64,000 nucleotides of DNA from positions 62,001 through 126,000 of the forward strand of contig SVDM01000005.1 of NCBI GenBank assembly GCA_015058015.1, given 5' to 3'. This document shows, piece after piece, positions 17,662 to 26,270 of this stretch. Source of the DNA: Lachnospiraceae bacterium (GTDB lineage: Bacteria; Bacillota; Clostridia; Lachnospirales; Lachnospiraceae). How positions within the stretch are numbered: position 1 is the first letter of the stretch; each line of letters begins with the position of its first letter. The translations under genes were made by a program, and so were the position numbers. The notes under the pieces are model-generated. The model ran no database searches. It saw only the letters and a program-made list of their open reading frames with translations, and was not told the DNA's origin.

Positions 17662-18666
17662 TTATTTGTAGTAAATATCGTCCTTTGGAAGTGCTCCACC
17701 AACGCTTTTCGGATCAAGGTCAAATAATGCCTTATAGAATCCTGAAAGCGCAGTCTTCATATCATCACCTGCAATAAACTTGATATTGCATTTCGGTAAT
17801 GCCTTCTTGGCAACTGCTTCCTTAACTATGTCGTATTTCTCAACAAGCTTTGCTGTCTCGTCTGTATTCTCGTTAGCATACTTAATGGATGCTTCGTACT
17901 CTTTAAGGAATGTAGCAACCGCGTCTTTATTCTTCTCTACGAAGTCCTTACGTGCTACCATTACGCCGGTTATAAACTGACTTTCCTTATCGATTTTGCT
18001 CCACTCTTCTGTTACGCTTAATGCCTCGCGGAAATTCTCAACCTGGCCTGCTGCCACAGTTACGAAGGGCTGAGGAAGCATAGCAACTACATCTTTCTGC
18101 TGTTTCATTAATGAAACTACCTCTGTAGGCTCTGATTTCCACTCAAGCTTTACGTCCTTGTCCGGGTCAATACCGTTCTTCTTTAATACGAATCTTAATG
18201 CATATTCCGGAATTGAGCCCTTTCCTGTTCCGTAGATGGTCTTACCCTTTAGGTCTGCCACTGAATTAATGGCTGTTCCGTTCTCTACGATATATGTAAC
18301 ACCAAGAGTGTTGACAGAAAGAACTTCTACCTTACCCTCTGTCTTGGAATAGAGTACAGATGCAAGGTTTGCAGGAACTGCTGCCATATCAAGTTCTCCC
18401 TTGATAAGCTTGGGGGTAATCTCGTCTGCTGCTCCTGCCATTGTGAACTCATAGTTATTACCCGCTTGTTTGGCTTCACTATCACTCATAAGCTTAACAA
18501 GTCCCATGGATGTGGGTCCCTTAAGACCGGCAATCTTAATAGTAGTCTTTTGCTCTGCCTGTGATGAAGTAGCCTGGCTTGACTGACCGTTGCTGCTTGT
18601 GCCGCATCCGCTTAATGCAGAAAGGCATAATACAAAAGCCAGTGCTAGCGCTGTGATTTTCTTCAT
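17662..18666 (-). CDS. ABC transporter substrate-binding lipoprotein (NMT1/SsuA-like)
   Basis: The 334-residue product has a lipoprotein signal peptide (MKKITALALAFVLCLSALSGC, shown in part; lipobox L-S-G-C), a Ser/Gln-rich linker, and a type II periplasmic-binding fold. 'IKIAGLKGPTSMGLVKLM' starts it, and 'DLKGKTIYGTGKGSIPEYALRF' and 'MVARKDFVEKNKDAVATFL' match the nitrate/sulfonate/thiamine-precursor group. It would be tethered to the outer membrane face and deliver a small ligand to an ABC permease, but no permease or ATPase gene lies in the window. The ATG preceded by GAGGTGA is chosen over an upstream GTG. Confidence 0.88.
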   Translation of the reverse strand: MKKITALALAFVLCLSALSGCGTSSNGQSSQATSSQAEQKTTIKIAGLKGPTSMGLVKLMSDSEAKQAGNNYEFTMAGAADEITPKLIKGELDMAAVPANLASVLYSKTEGKVEVLSVNTLGVTYIVENGTAINSVADLKGKTIYGTGKGSIPEYALRFVLKKNGIDPDKDVKLEWKSEPTEVVSLMKQQKDVVAMLPQPFVTVAAGQVENFREALSVTEEWSKIDKESQFITGVMVARKDFVEKNKDAVATFLKEYEASIKYANENTDETAKLVEKYDIVKEAVAKKALPKCNIKFIAGDDMKTALSGFYKALFDLDPKSVGGALPKDDIYYK

Positions 18667-18677
18667 TTTAGTCACCT

Positions 18678-19604
18678 CTATAATTTGCTATTGATCCAGT
18701 CATAGATGTCAGCAAATACAACATCTCTGTCTGTCTCATTTAATATTTCATGCCTGTCGTGCTGATACAACCGGCATGTAACATCCTTAATTCCTGCGGC
18801 TTTGTATTTCTCATATACCCTTTTTACACCCTTTCCGAACTCTCCAAGGCAACATTCGTCTCCGGAGACAATAAGAAGGGGCAAATCCTTAGGAACCCTT
18901 GCTCTTCTTGCCGCATCATTATTCTTTATTATTAATTCCACTAAGGTTTGATATCCGTTAAGGGTAAACATATATCCGCATAAGGGATCTGCATAGTATT
19001 TCTTTACTTTCTCTTCATCCTTGGATAACCAGGACTTGTATTCAGAATCCTTAAAGTATTTATCGTTGTCTCCGATTACCAGGCTATCGACAAACTTGGA
19101 CAGATACATCTTGCCTTTAAAACATTTAATGGTCTTAATAAGGGCTAAGCCTGGCTTTATCTTGCTGTTGGGCAAATCACCGGTACCGCAAATAACTGCT
19201 CCTTTAAGACCCTCTCCGTATTTGGCTATGTAATTACGTACGATGAAGGAACCCATACTGTGACCGAAGATGAAATAGGGTATGCCCGGGTATTCCTTTC
19301 GAATCTCTTCCCCTATCTTATGTAAATCGTCCACCAATACCTCTGACGGGTTGTTATCACAGAAATATCCCAGCTTATCCTTGGATACTATAGACTCACC
19401 ATGTCCCAAGTGGTCGTTACCCACCACCAGAATTCCCTTGTCCGCTAAGAACTCTCCGAATTCAGTATATCTTTCTATATGTTCCACCATTCCGTGAGAA
19501 AGCTGTAATATAGCCCGAATATCGCCCTCCGGTTGCCATACCACCACTTTAAGCGATGTAACTCCGTCGTTCGACGCTACTTTTAAGTCCCTTCTCGTTG
19601 ACAT
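18678..19604 (-). CDS. Alpha/beta hydrolase, monoacylglycerol-lipase-like
   Basis: The 308-residue product is a serine-hydrolase-4 type protein: 'QLSHGMVEHIERY' (oxyanion), 'GNDHLGHGES', nucleophile Ser in 'FGHSMGSFIVRNY' and a C-terminal His in 'YQHDRHEILNE'. The usual acid in the 'SG..DPVG' strand appears as 'SGDECCLGE', so the standard Asp position is Cys and the triad may use a neighbouring acid. No signal peptide, so the enzyme is cytoplasmic. It lies 11 bases before the binding-protein gene and 14 bases after an MCP-like gene, all in one direction. Confidence 0.85.
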   Translation of the reverse strand: MSTRRDLKVASNDGVTSLKVVVWQPEGDIRAILQLSHGMVEHIERYTEFGEFLADKGILVVGNDHLGHGESIVSKDKLGYFCDNNPSEVLVDDLHKIGEEIRKEYPGIPYFIFGHSMGSFIVRNYIAKYGEGLKGAVICGTGDLPNSKIKPGLALIKTIKCFKGKMYLSKFVDSLVIGDNDKYFKDSEYKSWLSKDEEKVKKYYADPLCGYMFTLNGYQTLVELIIKNNDAARRARVPKDLPLLIVSGDECCLGEFGKGVKRVYEKYKAAGIKDVTCRLYQHDRHEILNETDRDVVFADIYDWINSKL

Positions 19605-19618
19605 AATAAAAATCCCCC

Positions 19619-20542
19619 TTAATAGTTAATCTCTTTAAGCCTGCGGTTTGTATCCTCCGCCTTCTTAATTACCTCTGCTGTATCTTCCATCTTCCCTTTT
19701 AATCCGTCAATGTCATTAAGGGCATCGTCCGTAGTGGAAGTAGCCTCGTTAAGGCTCTTTCTGATATTCAACAAAGAATCCACACTGGTATCCAGATTAA
19801 CTCCCTTGTCTTCTTTCTCCCAGGGCTTTGGCGCAAATTCCTTATATAACTCTTCGTATTTACTTGCAAATGTGTTGGCCGCTTCGCTTCCCAATCCTGC
19901 TTCCGCACGAATATCTGAGTTATTCTTCCCTGCGTCCTCCAAAAGCCTTATGATGGCATCAGCCTTGCGATTCAGTTCTGATGCGGCTTTGGAGCAATCT
20001 GCTGCCAGTTCTTTAATCTCCGTCGCTGTCTGTACGAAGCTTTCATCTGTTGTATCTATCTTGGCACCGATAATTGCCGCGTTTAAAGACAGTGCACTTG
20101 TCTGGCTGGAAATATCCTTGAACCTTGCTGCCAAGGCTTCTATTCCCCTTACTTCTTCCTGGATACTGTTTAAGATTCTTTCGTTAGTGCGGACCTCGTC
20201 AATTATCTTGCCTGATGTCTTGGTTATCTTGTCTGTATCGAAGGTTTGTTTATCCCTAAGGGAATCCTTCATCCTTACAAGGTACTTTTCCCTTGATTTA
20301 ACGATGTCGGCTTTCTCCCTGATATCTTCTATCAAATCATTGGTAAGTGCGGACATGTAGGTCAAATTTCGCTTAATATTCTCGTTCCTGCCGCCTATTC
20401 CCGTTGCTTTATCCGTAACTTCTTTGTTCCGGGTTGTCATATCCCTAAGATTCGTATCCATCTCAGTACATGCAACTCTTGATTTTCCTCTGTATTCTTC
20501 GAAGCGGCTCTCTAATTCCGCCCGTTTTTTGCGACCGAACAT
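19619..20542 (-). CDS. Soluble MCP-signalling-domain-like coiled-coil protein
   Basis: The 307-residue product lacks any membrane helix or sensor domain and is almost wholly helical. Around 130-190 it has a diverged chemoreceptor hairpin ('DISSQTSALSLNAAIIGAKI', then 'FVQTATEIKELAADCSKAASEL'), in which the normally invariant 'EAARAGE' tip is replaced by 'GAKIDTTD'. Because the CheA/CheW-binding tip is altered, a chemotaxis role is doubtful. It may be a cytoplasmic scaffold. Long charged coiled coils flank the core. Confidence 0.7.
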   Translation of the reverse strand: MFGRKKRAELESRFEEYRGKSRVACTEMDTNLRDMTTRNKEVTDKATGIGGRNENIKRNLTYMSALTNDLIEDIREKADIVKSREKYLVRMKDSLRDKQTFDTDKITKTSGKIIDEVRTNERILNSIQEEVRGIEALAARFKDISSQTSALSLNAAIIGAKIDTTDESFVQTATEIKELAADCSKAASELNRKADAIIRLLEDAGKNNSDIRAEAGLGSEAANTFASKYEELYKEFAPKPWEKEDKGVNLDTSVDSLLNIRKSLNEATSTTDDALNDIDGLKGKMEDTAEVIKKAEDTNRRLKEINY

Positions 20543-20721
20543 ATCATTCCCCCTGAGTAAAAGCCTTTATTTTTCTTGCTTTTTAAGCTCTCGGCTTTGT
20601 TCAGTATTATACAACTAATCCCACTTCTTGTCACTTTTTTTGGCAATTTCTTTCCCTTCCATTTCAGGCATTTTTCTATTATAATTTATGATACTTAAAT
20701 GTTCTAAACAGGAGACATATT

Positions 20722-21366
20722 ATGAATAGTCATAAGATTCCCATAGAGACTTCGGCAAGACACGTGCATCTGTCGAAGGAAGACTTTGAAAAATTATACG
20801 GGCAGGGAGCCGAGCTTACCTTCGAGAAGGCCTTAAGCCAGCCGGGTCAATTCCTTGCCAAAGAAAGAGTAACGGTTATAGGACCCCATGGTTCCTTCGA
20901 GAATATGGCTATTTTAGGCCCTTTCCGAAAGGAATCCCAGGTTGAGATATCCATGACGGACTGTAGAACTTTGGGCGTTGAAGCTGTAATTCGCCAGTCC
21001 GGACACACTTTAGGTACCCCGGGATGTACCCTTACAGGACCTGCAGGTGAATTGGAGTTAGACCACGGTGTAATAGTTGCCAAGCGTCATATACATATGA
21101 CTCCCAGCGATGCCATCCGCCTTGATGTTAAGGATAATGACGAGGTGTTTATTCTTACCAAAAGCTACGGCCGCGGAGTAATATTTGCTGACGTGGTTGT
21201 CAGAGTGGATAGGAACTTTAAACTGGCTATGCACGTTGACACCGACGAAGCCAATTCCTTTGCCAGTGACGAAGAGACCTTCGGAGTTATTATTAAACTC
21301 TTTGAAGACAGCTCTTTTAATATTGATGAATGGATTAATGACGTATTAGACGGAATCCATAGATAG
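20722..21366 (+). CDS. pduL: Phosphate propanoyltransferase PduL-type
   Basis: The 214-residue product has the two PduL half-domains, each with a zinc-binding His motif: 'TSARHVHLSKEDFEKLYG' near residue 14 and 'VAKRHIHMTPSDAIRL' near residue 124. PduL interconverts acyl-CoA and acyl-phosphate, giving acetyl- or propionyl-phosphate for ATP synthesis. No microcompartment shell genes are in the window and there is no obvious N-terminal encapsulation helix, so it probably acts as a cytosolic phosphotransacetylase. It is followed after 10 bases by the DUF4317 gene. Confidence 0.93.
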   Translation: MNSHKIPIETSARHVHLSKEDFEKLYGQGAELTFEKALSQPGQFLAKERVTVIGPHGSFENMAILGPFRKESQVEISMTDCRTLGVEAVIRQSGHTLGTPGCTLTGPAGELELDHGVIVAKRHIHMTPSDAIRLDVKDNDEVFILTKSYGRGVIFADVVVRVDRNFKLAMHVDTDEANSFASDEETFGVIIKLFEDSSFNIDEWINDVLDGIHR

Positions 21367-21376
21367 TAGGAGAATT

Positions 21377-22504
21377 ATGAACAAAAAAGAGATACTTGAA
21401 ATACGAAAGCATTTAACAAAGCAGGATGGAGCCGTAGGAAGAATCTGCGGCTGCTACGTTAATCACGAAAAGGAGATTGTCTGTGAGTTAAAGCAGGCCT
21501 TTTTATCCCTTTCTGAAGAAGAGATTTTTAAATACAGAGATATATTTAAGCATGGTCTGTCGGGAACCGTAGGTAAGAACCTTTTAGACATCGAATTTCC
21601 TTTAAATCAGGAGTCGGAAGGCGGTACACAAGACTTTCTCTTAAAGCTTCGCAATTCCGAGCTTGCTGATGACGAACTCTTAAAAAGATTCTACAAGACT
21701 ATAATAGATAACTTCGACTATCCGGAGAATTACTATATCATTCTCATTTATTCCTCGTATGATATTCCCGGGAAGACCAGCGACGGTTTTGTAAACTTTG
21801 ATTCTTCCGAAGACGTGTACAATCATATACTGTGCTGTATCTGTCCTGTTAAGCTCTCCAAGCCGGGCCTTAGCTATGATTCCACCGCCAATGCTTTTAT
21901 TGAGCGTGACCGTGACTGGATTGTGGAATCCCCCATTAAGGGCTTCCTATTCCCGGCCTTTAACGATCGCTCCACAGATATCCACAGCATTTTATACTAT
22001 TCCAAAGATGCTGCCAATTTAGGTGACACCCTTATTGATTCCGTCGTAGGAAGCGGCACTCCCCTTTCCTGCCCGGACCAAAAGACCATCTTTAACACCC
22101 TTATTTCTGAGACCTTTACAGAAAGCTGCGACTACGAAACCATTCGCAGCATACATGAGACTATTAATGACATCATTGAAGAGAATAAAGAGAATCCCGA
22201 TCCCGTAAAGCTTTCCAAGGAAGACATACGCCACGTATTCGAAGAAGCGGAAGTAGCGGAGGAGAATATCGAATCCTTTGAGACCGCCTTTTCCAATACA
22301 GCCGGTGAAAAAGCGGAGCTTCAGGCCTCTAATATCACGGAGACCAAGTTCTCCATTACTACTCCCGACGTAGTAATAAAGGTCAATCCTGCCCGGACTG
22401 ACCTTGTAGAAACCCGTATTATTGATGGCCGCCAATGTTTGGTCATCGCTGTGGATGATCACATCCAGGTTAACGGCATAGATGTTAAAACCATCAAATC
22501 ATAG
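21377..22504 (+). CDS. DUF4317 family protein
   Basis: The 375-residue product starts with 'MNKKEILEIRKHLTKQDGAVGRICGCYV', abbreviated here, a recognisable DUF4317 start. It continues with 'YYIILIYSSYDIPGKTSDG' and 'HILCCICPVKLSKPGL', also family signatures. It is soluble, acidic and restricted mainly to Clostridia; no function is known. It is co-transcribed with pduL and ends 2 bases before a convergent membrane-protein gene. Confidence 0.85.
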   Translation: MNKKEILEIRKHLTKQDGAVGRICGCYVNHEKEIVCELKQAFLSLSEEEIFKYRDIFKHGLSGTVGKNLLDIEFPLNQESEGGTQDFLLKLRNSELADDELLKRFYKTIIDNFDYPENYYIILIYSSYDIPGKTSDGFVNFDSSEDVYNHILCCICPVKLSKPGLSYDSTANAFIERDRDWIVESPIKGFLFPAFNDRSTDIHSILYYSKDAANLGDTLIDSVVGSGTPLSCPDQKTIFNTLISETFTESCDYETIRSIHETINDIIEENKENPDPVKLSKEDIRHVFEEAEVAEENIESFETAFSNTAGEKAELQASNITETKFSITTPDVVIKVNPARTDLVETRIIDGRQCLVIAVDDHIQVNGIDVKTIKS

Positions 22505-22506
22505 TT

Positions 22507-23067
22507 TTAATAAGTATCGTAAAACCTGTAACTCTTATACAGGAATATGAAGAATATTACATCTCCAACGATGGATGCTATGGAATTTAATGCTCCAACC
22601 ATGGCTCCCAATATGTTTAATACAGGGATCCAGCTGACAAGTTCCACCACAATACTGATTGCAGAACAAATCAGATTAATCTTCCATACCAGATCTCCTT
22701 TGTCTGCAATCTCCAGCATTCCGTGACTCTTCAAGGAATCAGCTACCGATTTACATACAAAGTATATTACGAAGAAATCAATAACCGTATTGGCAATCGC
22801 AAGAAGGAAGAACCCTCCGGATGCTGCTTTTGCAGTAGCAATTACCACGCTTACAATAGATAATACAAAGGCGATTTTTACATCACTTACATCTTTACTA
22901 AGAAGATAAAGTCCCACAATCATTACCACTACACAGGCAATCTGTCCGTATAAACCAAGTAATGTTCCTATAATGGGAATAAACATAATAATGGAGCATC
23001 CGATGGATACAAGACGCGCAATAAAGTTTAATCTTAAGCCGTCTGCGGCATTCTGATACTGTTTCAT
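22507..23067 (-). CDS. Multi-pass membrane protein, unknown function
   Basis: The 186-residue product has about five hydrophobic helices with small charged loops ('LLSKDVSDVK', 'CKSVADSLKSHGMLEIADKGDL'). A short soluble loop at about 105-125 separates two halves. No family recognised. GGAGG-rich sequence precedes the ATG, and a terminator of the upstream operon sits directly before it, so it has its own promoter or is read by leakage. Confidence 0.75.
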   Translation of the reverse strand: MKQYQNAADGLRLNFIARLVSIGCSIIMFIPIIGTLLGLYGQIACVVVMIVGLYLLSKDVSDVKIAFVLSIVSVVIATAKAASGGFFLLAIANTVIDFFVIYFVCKSVADSLKSHGMLEIADKGDLVWKINLICSAISIVVELVSWIPVLNILGAMVGALNSIASIVGDVIFFIFLYKSYRFYDTY

Positions 23068-23084
23068 TTCTTTTCCTCCAAAAA

Positions 23085-23112
23085 AATATTGAGGTTATAC
23101 AACCCCAATATT
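23085..23112 (-). terminator. Terminator after the CobW/His-rich operon
   Basis: On the minus strand AATATTGGGGTT pairs with AACCTCAATATT (one G-T wobble) around a 4-base loop, followed by TTTTTTT. It lies 58 bases after the His-rich gene. Confidence 0.8.
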
Positions 23113-23169
23113 TATACCACATTTTAATGAAAAATACCATAGGACCCGCAAAAGTGTGGTCTTGTAGGC

Positions 23170-23673
23170 CTACAGATACTCTTTATATAGAGCCTTCAGT
23201 TTCTCTTCAAATTCTTCTATATCCACCCCAAAGACAATATTGGCATTCTCAACACATATCTGCCTGCAACCGCCTTCTTTAATCTGTACATCTCCGGCTT
23301 CGGGAACGGATATCATACAGCTCCTTACCTCTTCTCTTACAAATGCCTTGATATGGCCTACCAGGCCACCTTCATCTTCAACCCACCTGGCCACTTCGTT
23401 CATGCATCTTTTTAACGTGTTTACGCCGGTTTCGTAATCTCCCTTGATATTTATAACCACAGTTCCGATTATTGCGTCATCATGTCTTGACATGGTAACC
23501 CCTTGTTTAGGTGCCTCATTATGCTCATGATCGTGGTGGTGATGCTCGTGTTCATGTCCGTGATGATGCTCATGGTCGTGTTCATGATGATGCTCATGGT
23601 CATGACAACCGCATGTACACTCTTCCTCGTGCTCGTGATGATGATGTTCGTGAAATTCCTTAATCTCTCCCAT
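23170..23673 (-). CDS. His-rich metal-binding protein linked to CobW GTPase
   Basis: The 167-residue product has an extreme His/Glu/Asp tract in its first 60 residues (blocks such as 'HEHHHHEHEEECTCGCHDH' with two Cys pairs), the type of metal-storage arm seen in HypB, CooJ and zinc chaperones. The remaining 105 residues form a compact alpha/beta domain with cysteines ('RSCMISVP', 'EGGCRQICVENANIVF') that I do not recognise. It lies 35 bases after the CobW-type GTPase gene, so the pair probably handles Zn, Ni or Co. The start at 23673 follows GAGGAG with normal spacing; ATG 15 bases upstream is less likely. Confidence 0.78.
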   Translation of the reverse strand: MGEIKEFHEHHHHEHEEECTCGCHDHEHHHEHDHEHHHGHEHEHHHHDHEHNEAPKQGVTMSRHDDAIIGTVVINIKGDYETGVNTLKRCMNEVARWVEDEGGLVGHIKAFVREEVRSCMISVPEAGDVQIKEGGCRQICVENANIVFGVDIEEFEEKLKALYKEYL

Positions 23674-23708
23674 TTTTCTTCTCCTCATATACTATATTTT
23701 TCAGCACT

Positions 23709-24323
23709 TTAGCATTCTTTCTTCAGAATCTCTATAATCTCCTCCCAGAACCTGTCTTCAATGGGGTCAATGGCTATTATGGGATAGATGGTGGCGGTAC
23801 TATTGAAGCCTTCTATCTCCTTCTTAATCGCCGGCACGTCTTCCTCTTTGACCAAGTCCACCTTGTTAAGGAGAATTACCGCCGCATCCTTTAACTGGCT
23901 CTTTACAAAGGGCGCCATGGCTCTAAGGGTCCTGCTCCACCTCTTTGCATCCGCCAAAGCTAAAATTGACGCATCCATTCCGGCGTCTTCTTTCAAAGAC
24001 TCTCTGATATTATCAGGATATGCCATACCTGTAGCTTCTAAAATCAGCCATTCCGGATCGTATTGTTTTTTTATGTCCCTTACATTATTACATAATAACC
24101 CGCTACTACTACAGCATACACAACCGTCAAAAATATTTTCAACTGTGAAATTAGCCTTAGAAAGCAGCTGGTTATCCACTCCTGCAGAACTGATCTCATT
24201 TTCAAGTATTACTACCGGTGTCTCTTTGCCCGAAGTATCCGTCCTCACCAGGTATGCGGCAAATTGCATTAATACCGTGGTTTTTCCTGCTCCTAAGAAT
24301 CCTCCTAATACTACTATCTTCAT
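23709..24323 (-). CDS. CobW/G3E-family GTPase metallochaperone
   Basis: The 204-residue product has Walker A 'GGFLGAGKTT' (7-16), the metal-binding 'GCVCCSSSG' (C-x-C-C) near 67, 'LEATGMAYPDN' as switch region and 'LLNKVDLV' as the base-recognition motif. It is the short form, lacking the CobW C-terminal domain. G3E GTPases load metal onto proteins or corrinoids. The divergent neighbour at 24539 is a URO-D/corrinoid methyltransferase-like gene and the downstream one is His-rich, which favours a corrinoid or metal-insertion job. The ATG after GGAGTTGAGGTA is chosen. Confidence 0.88.
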   Translation of the reverse strand: MKIVVLGGFLGAGKTTVLMQFAAYLVRTDTSGKETPVVILENEISSAGVDNQLLSKANFTVENIFDGCVCCSSSGLLCNNVRDIKKQYDPEWLILEATGMAYPDNIRESLKEDAGMDASILALADAKRWSRTLRAMAPFVKSQLKDAAVILLNKVDLVKEEDVPAIKKEIEGFNSTATIYPIIAIDPIEDRFWEEIIEILKKEC

Positions 24324-24368
24324 TACCTCAACTCCTTTTCCCATAAATTTTTCCTACTTTTCTATTTT

Positions 24369-24396
24369 ATTGTATTACTCTAGCGATTCATTGTAA
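24369..24396 (-). promoter_or_regulatory. Promoter of the CobW/His-rich operon
   Basis: On the minus strand TTACAA (24391-24396), 16 bases, TACAAT (24369-24374). It is 46 bases upstream of the GTPase start. A TATAAT at 24479-24484 on the plus strand may serve the divergent gene, but no good -35 is seen for it. Confidence 0.5.
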
Positions 24397-24538
24397 TGGA
24401 ATGGCGTGTACAAAAATTGACTTTTTAAAGGGCTATTTTTTTGTATTTTTTGTACGCTGTATTTAAATCCCCCATCCGTATAATGAAAATATAGAGAAAT
24501 CTAAAGGGAACAAGTTTTAATTTTGAGGAGGGATTTAT

Positions 24539-25555
24539 TTGTCAAGGATATCAGAGAAAGAAAACTTTATGATGATGCTAAGAGGAGAGCAGCCCGAATG
24601 GGTTCCCACATACTCTTTTGGTAAGATGGGCCCGGAGGATCCTGCTACTTGTTGGGTTACACCAAGCGTTTTAGGTACCCACAGAAGCCCTCAAGGCGGT
24701 TTTGACCGCTGGGGTGTTGAATATGTAACTACAGAAGAAACCGGATTCGGTGCTTTGCCAAAGCCCGGCCAGTTCCTTATTGATGACATTACTAAATGGA
24801 GAGACATCTTGAAGATGCCGGACATCTCAGATTTTGACTGGGAAAAGGCTGCAAGAGACGATATCGCCAAAGCCGGAATTAACCGTGAAGAAACCGCAGT
24901 TGTTATTCTTCCCTGCGACGGAATATTCCAGCAGCTTATGGCATTTATGGGCTTTACCGAAGGCTTATGTGCAATGTACGAGGAGCCTGATGAAGTAATG
25001 GAACTTTTCGAATTCATCTCTGACTTCTACGTTGAAGTAACCAAGAAATGTATTGAATATTACAAGCCGGATATCTTTAATATCGGTGATGATTCAGCTA
25101 CCAAAAAAGATCCGTTTGTTTCACATCAAATGTTTCAGGAGATGCTGGTTCCCTTCTACAAGAAGGTTGCACAGCCCGCACTTGATGCAGGAATTCCCTT
25201 TGAATTCCACAACTGCGGTCGTTGTGAAGATTATCTGCAAGACCTTGTTGATATCGGTGTTTGCTGTTGGGATCCGGCTCAGGAAGTTAACGACTTAGCA
25301 GCAGTAAAAGCTAAATTCGGAAATGACCTTTGTATATGCGGAGGATTCGACTTCCAGGTACCCATTACATGGCCTGAATTCGATGAAGAAGAGCTCCGTG
25401 CTCACGTTCGCCATACCATTGATACTTTGGCTCCCGGCGGCGGATATGCCTTCTGCGGTGGTGTAGTAGGTAACTTCTCCGACCCGGCCATAATGAAAGC
25501 CAACATGGTTATTGCTGATGAAGTGAACACATACGGTCACAAATTCTATAGCTAA
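24539..25555 (+). CDS. Uroporphyrinogen decarboxylase family protein (corrinoid methyltransferase-like)
   Basis: The 338-residue product belongs to the URO-D superfamily: 'SRISEKENFMMMLRGEQPEWVP' (in part) at the N-terminus, 'PCDGIFQQLMAFMGFT', and the C-terminal zinc-type motif 'FEFHNCGRCEDYLQD' with 'GGGYAFCGGVVGN'. True HemE lacks the His-x-Cys site, so this is more like MtaA/MtbA enzymes that move methyl groups between corrinoid proteins and thiols. Translation starts at TTG (24539), placed 6 bases after GGAGGG; no in-frame ATG lies before the conserved core. Divergent from the CobW operon. Confidence 0.85.
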   Translation: MSRISEKENFMMMLRGEQPEWVPTYSFGKMGPEDPATCWVTPSVLGTHRSPQGGFDRWGVEYVTTEETGFGALPKPGQFLIDDITKWRDILKMPDISDFDWEKAARDDIAKAGINREETAVVILPCDGIFQQLMAFMGFTEGLCAMYEEPDEVMELFEFISDFYVEVTKKCIEYYKPDIFNIGDDSATKKDPFVSHQMFQEMLVPFYKKVAQPALDAGIPFEFHNCGRCEDYLQDLVDIGVCCWDPAQEVNDLAAVKAKFGNDLCICGGFDFQVPITWPEFDEEELRAHVRHTIDTLAPGGGYAFCGGVVGNFSDPAIMKANMVIADEVNTYGHKFYS

Positions 25556-25577
25556 CCTTTTAAACCTATACTATAAA

Positions 25578-25630
25578 ATGCAAAAACCCCGTAGGAATAT
25601 GCTAGCCATAATCCTACGGGATTTTTGCAT
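25578..25630. terminator. Long bidirectional terminator
   Basis: The 19-bp stem (ATGCAAAAACCCCGTAGGA with its complement, one mismatch) and 15-base loop lie between the convergent URO-D and phosphatase genes. Confidence 0.85.
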
Positions 25631-25633
25631 TAT

Positions 25634-26173
25634 CTATACTTCAAATATTCTTATTTCACAGTTTTCCGGGCGTGGACGCCACTTTATGTTATTTTTTCTG
25701 CCTTCCAGCACTCCGTTTAATACTCTGATTATGCCACCGTGGCATACCACCAGTACATTGTCATAATCCTTGGTTTTAAGTTCATTTAAGAAGGACTGTA
25801 CCCTGGCTATAGCATCCTTTAACTGCTCCATCTCTTTCGGACAGGGAAATATCTCAGGAAAGAGCCAAAACAAAATCATAGGCAAACCCATTTTCGAATA
25901 CTCTACATTTTCAAATTTTCCAAAATTGAATTCTATAATACGTTCGTCCTTTATTATTTCCTCCTCGGGGACATTTCCAATGATTGACGCTGTCTCCACC
26001 GCCCTAATAAGAGGACTTGATATTACTGCATCAAACTTCATATCTCCTATGGCGCTTCTGGCATCCCTTGCCTGCTGCCTTCCTATGTCATTAAGAGGTT
26101 CATCAATATGACCCTGCATTACTTTGCCTTTATTTAGATTCGTCTGTCCATGTCTTGTTAACCAAATCTTCAT
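25634..26173 (-). CDS. Histidine phosphatase (phosphoglycerate mutase-like) superfamily protein
   Basis: The 179-residue product has the catalytic 'LTRHGQTNLNKGKVMQGHID' (phospho-His in RHG), 'ISSPLIRAVETA' with the second Arg, and the second catalytic His in 'VLVVCHGGIIRVL'. Members remove phosphate from sugars, cobalamin precursors (CobC) or small metabolites. The length fits CobC/GpmB-like phosphatases rather than glycolytic dPGM. Substrate not assigned. Confidence 0.9.
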   Translation of the reverse strand: MKIWLTRHGQTNLNKGKVMQGHIDEPLNDIGRQQARDARSAIGDMKFDAVISSPLIRAVETASIIGNVPEEEIIKDERIIEFNFGKFENVEYSKMGLPMILFWLFPEIFPCPKEMEQLKDAIARVQSFLNELKTKDYDNVLVVCHGGIIRVLNGVLEGRKNNIKWRPRPENCEIRIFEV

Positions 26174-26211
26174 TGTTCAACCCCTCTTCTTTTCACCCAT
26201 TATACAAAAAT

Positions 26212-26246
26212 ACCGGTTCTGATTGCAACTTGCAATTAGAACCGGT
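26212..26246. terminator. Bidirectional terminator
   Basis: ACCGGTTCT/AGAACCGGT plus inner ATTGCA/TGCAAT form a nearly continuous 15-bp stem. On the minus strand it is followed by ATTTTTG, ending the CAP-protein transcript 24 bases after its stop. Confidence 0.85.
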
Positions 26247-26270
26247 TGTTATCTGAGACTATATTTACTT

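Noticed and set aside
23503..23712. Met/Val-rich frame antisense to the His-rich protein
   Set aside because: It is an artefact of CAT/ATG-rich His codons read on the other strand.
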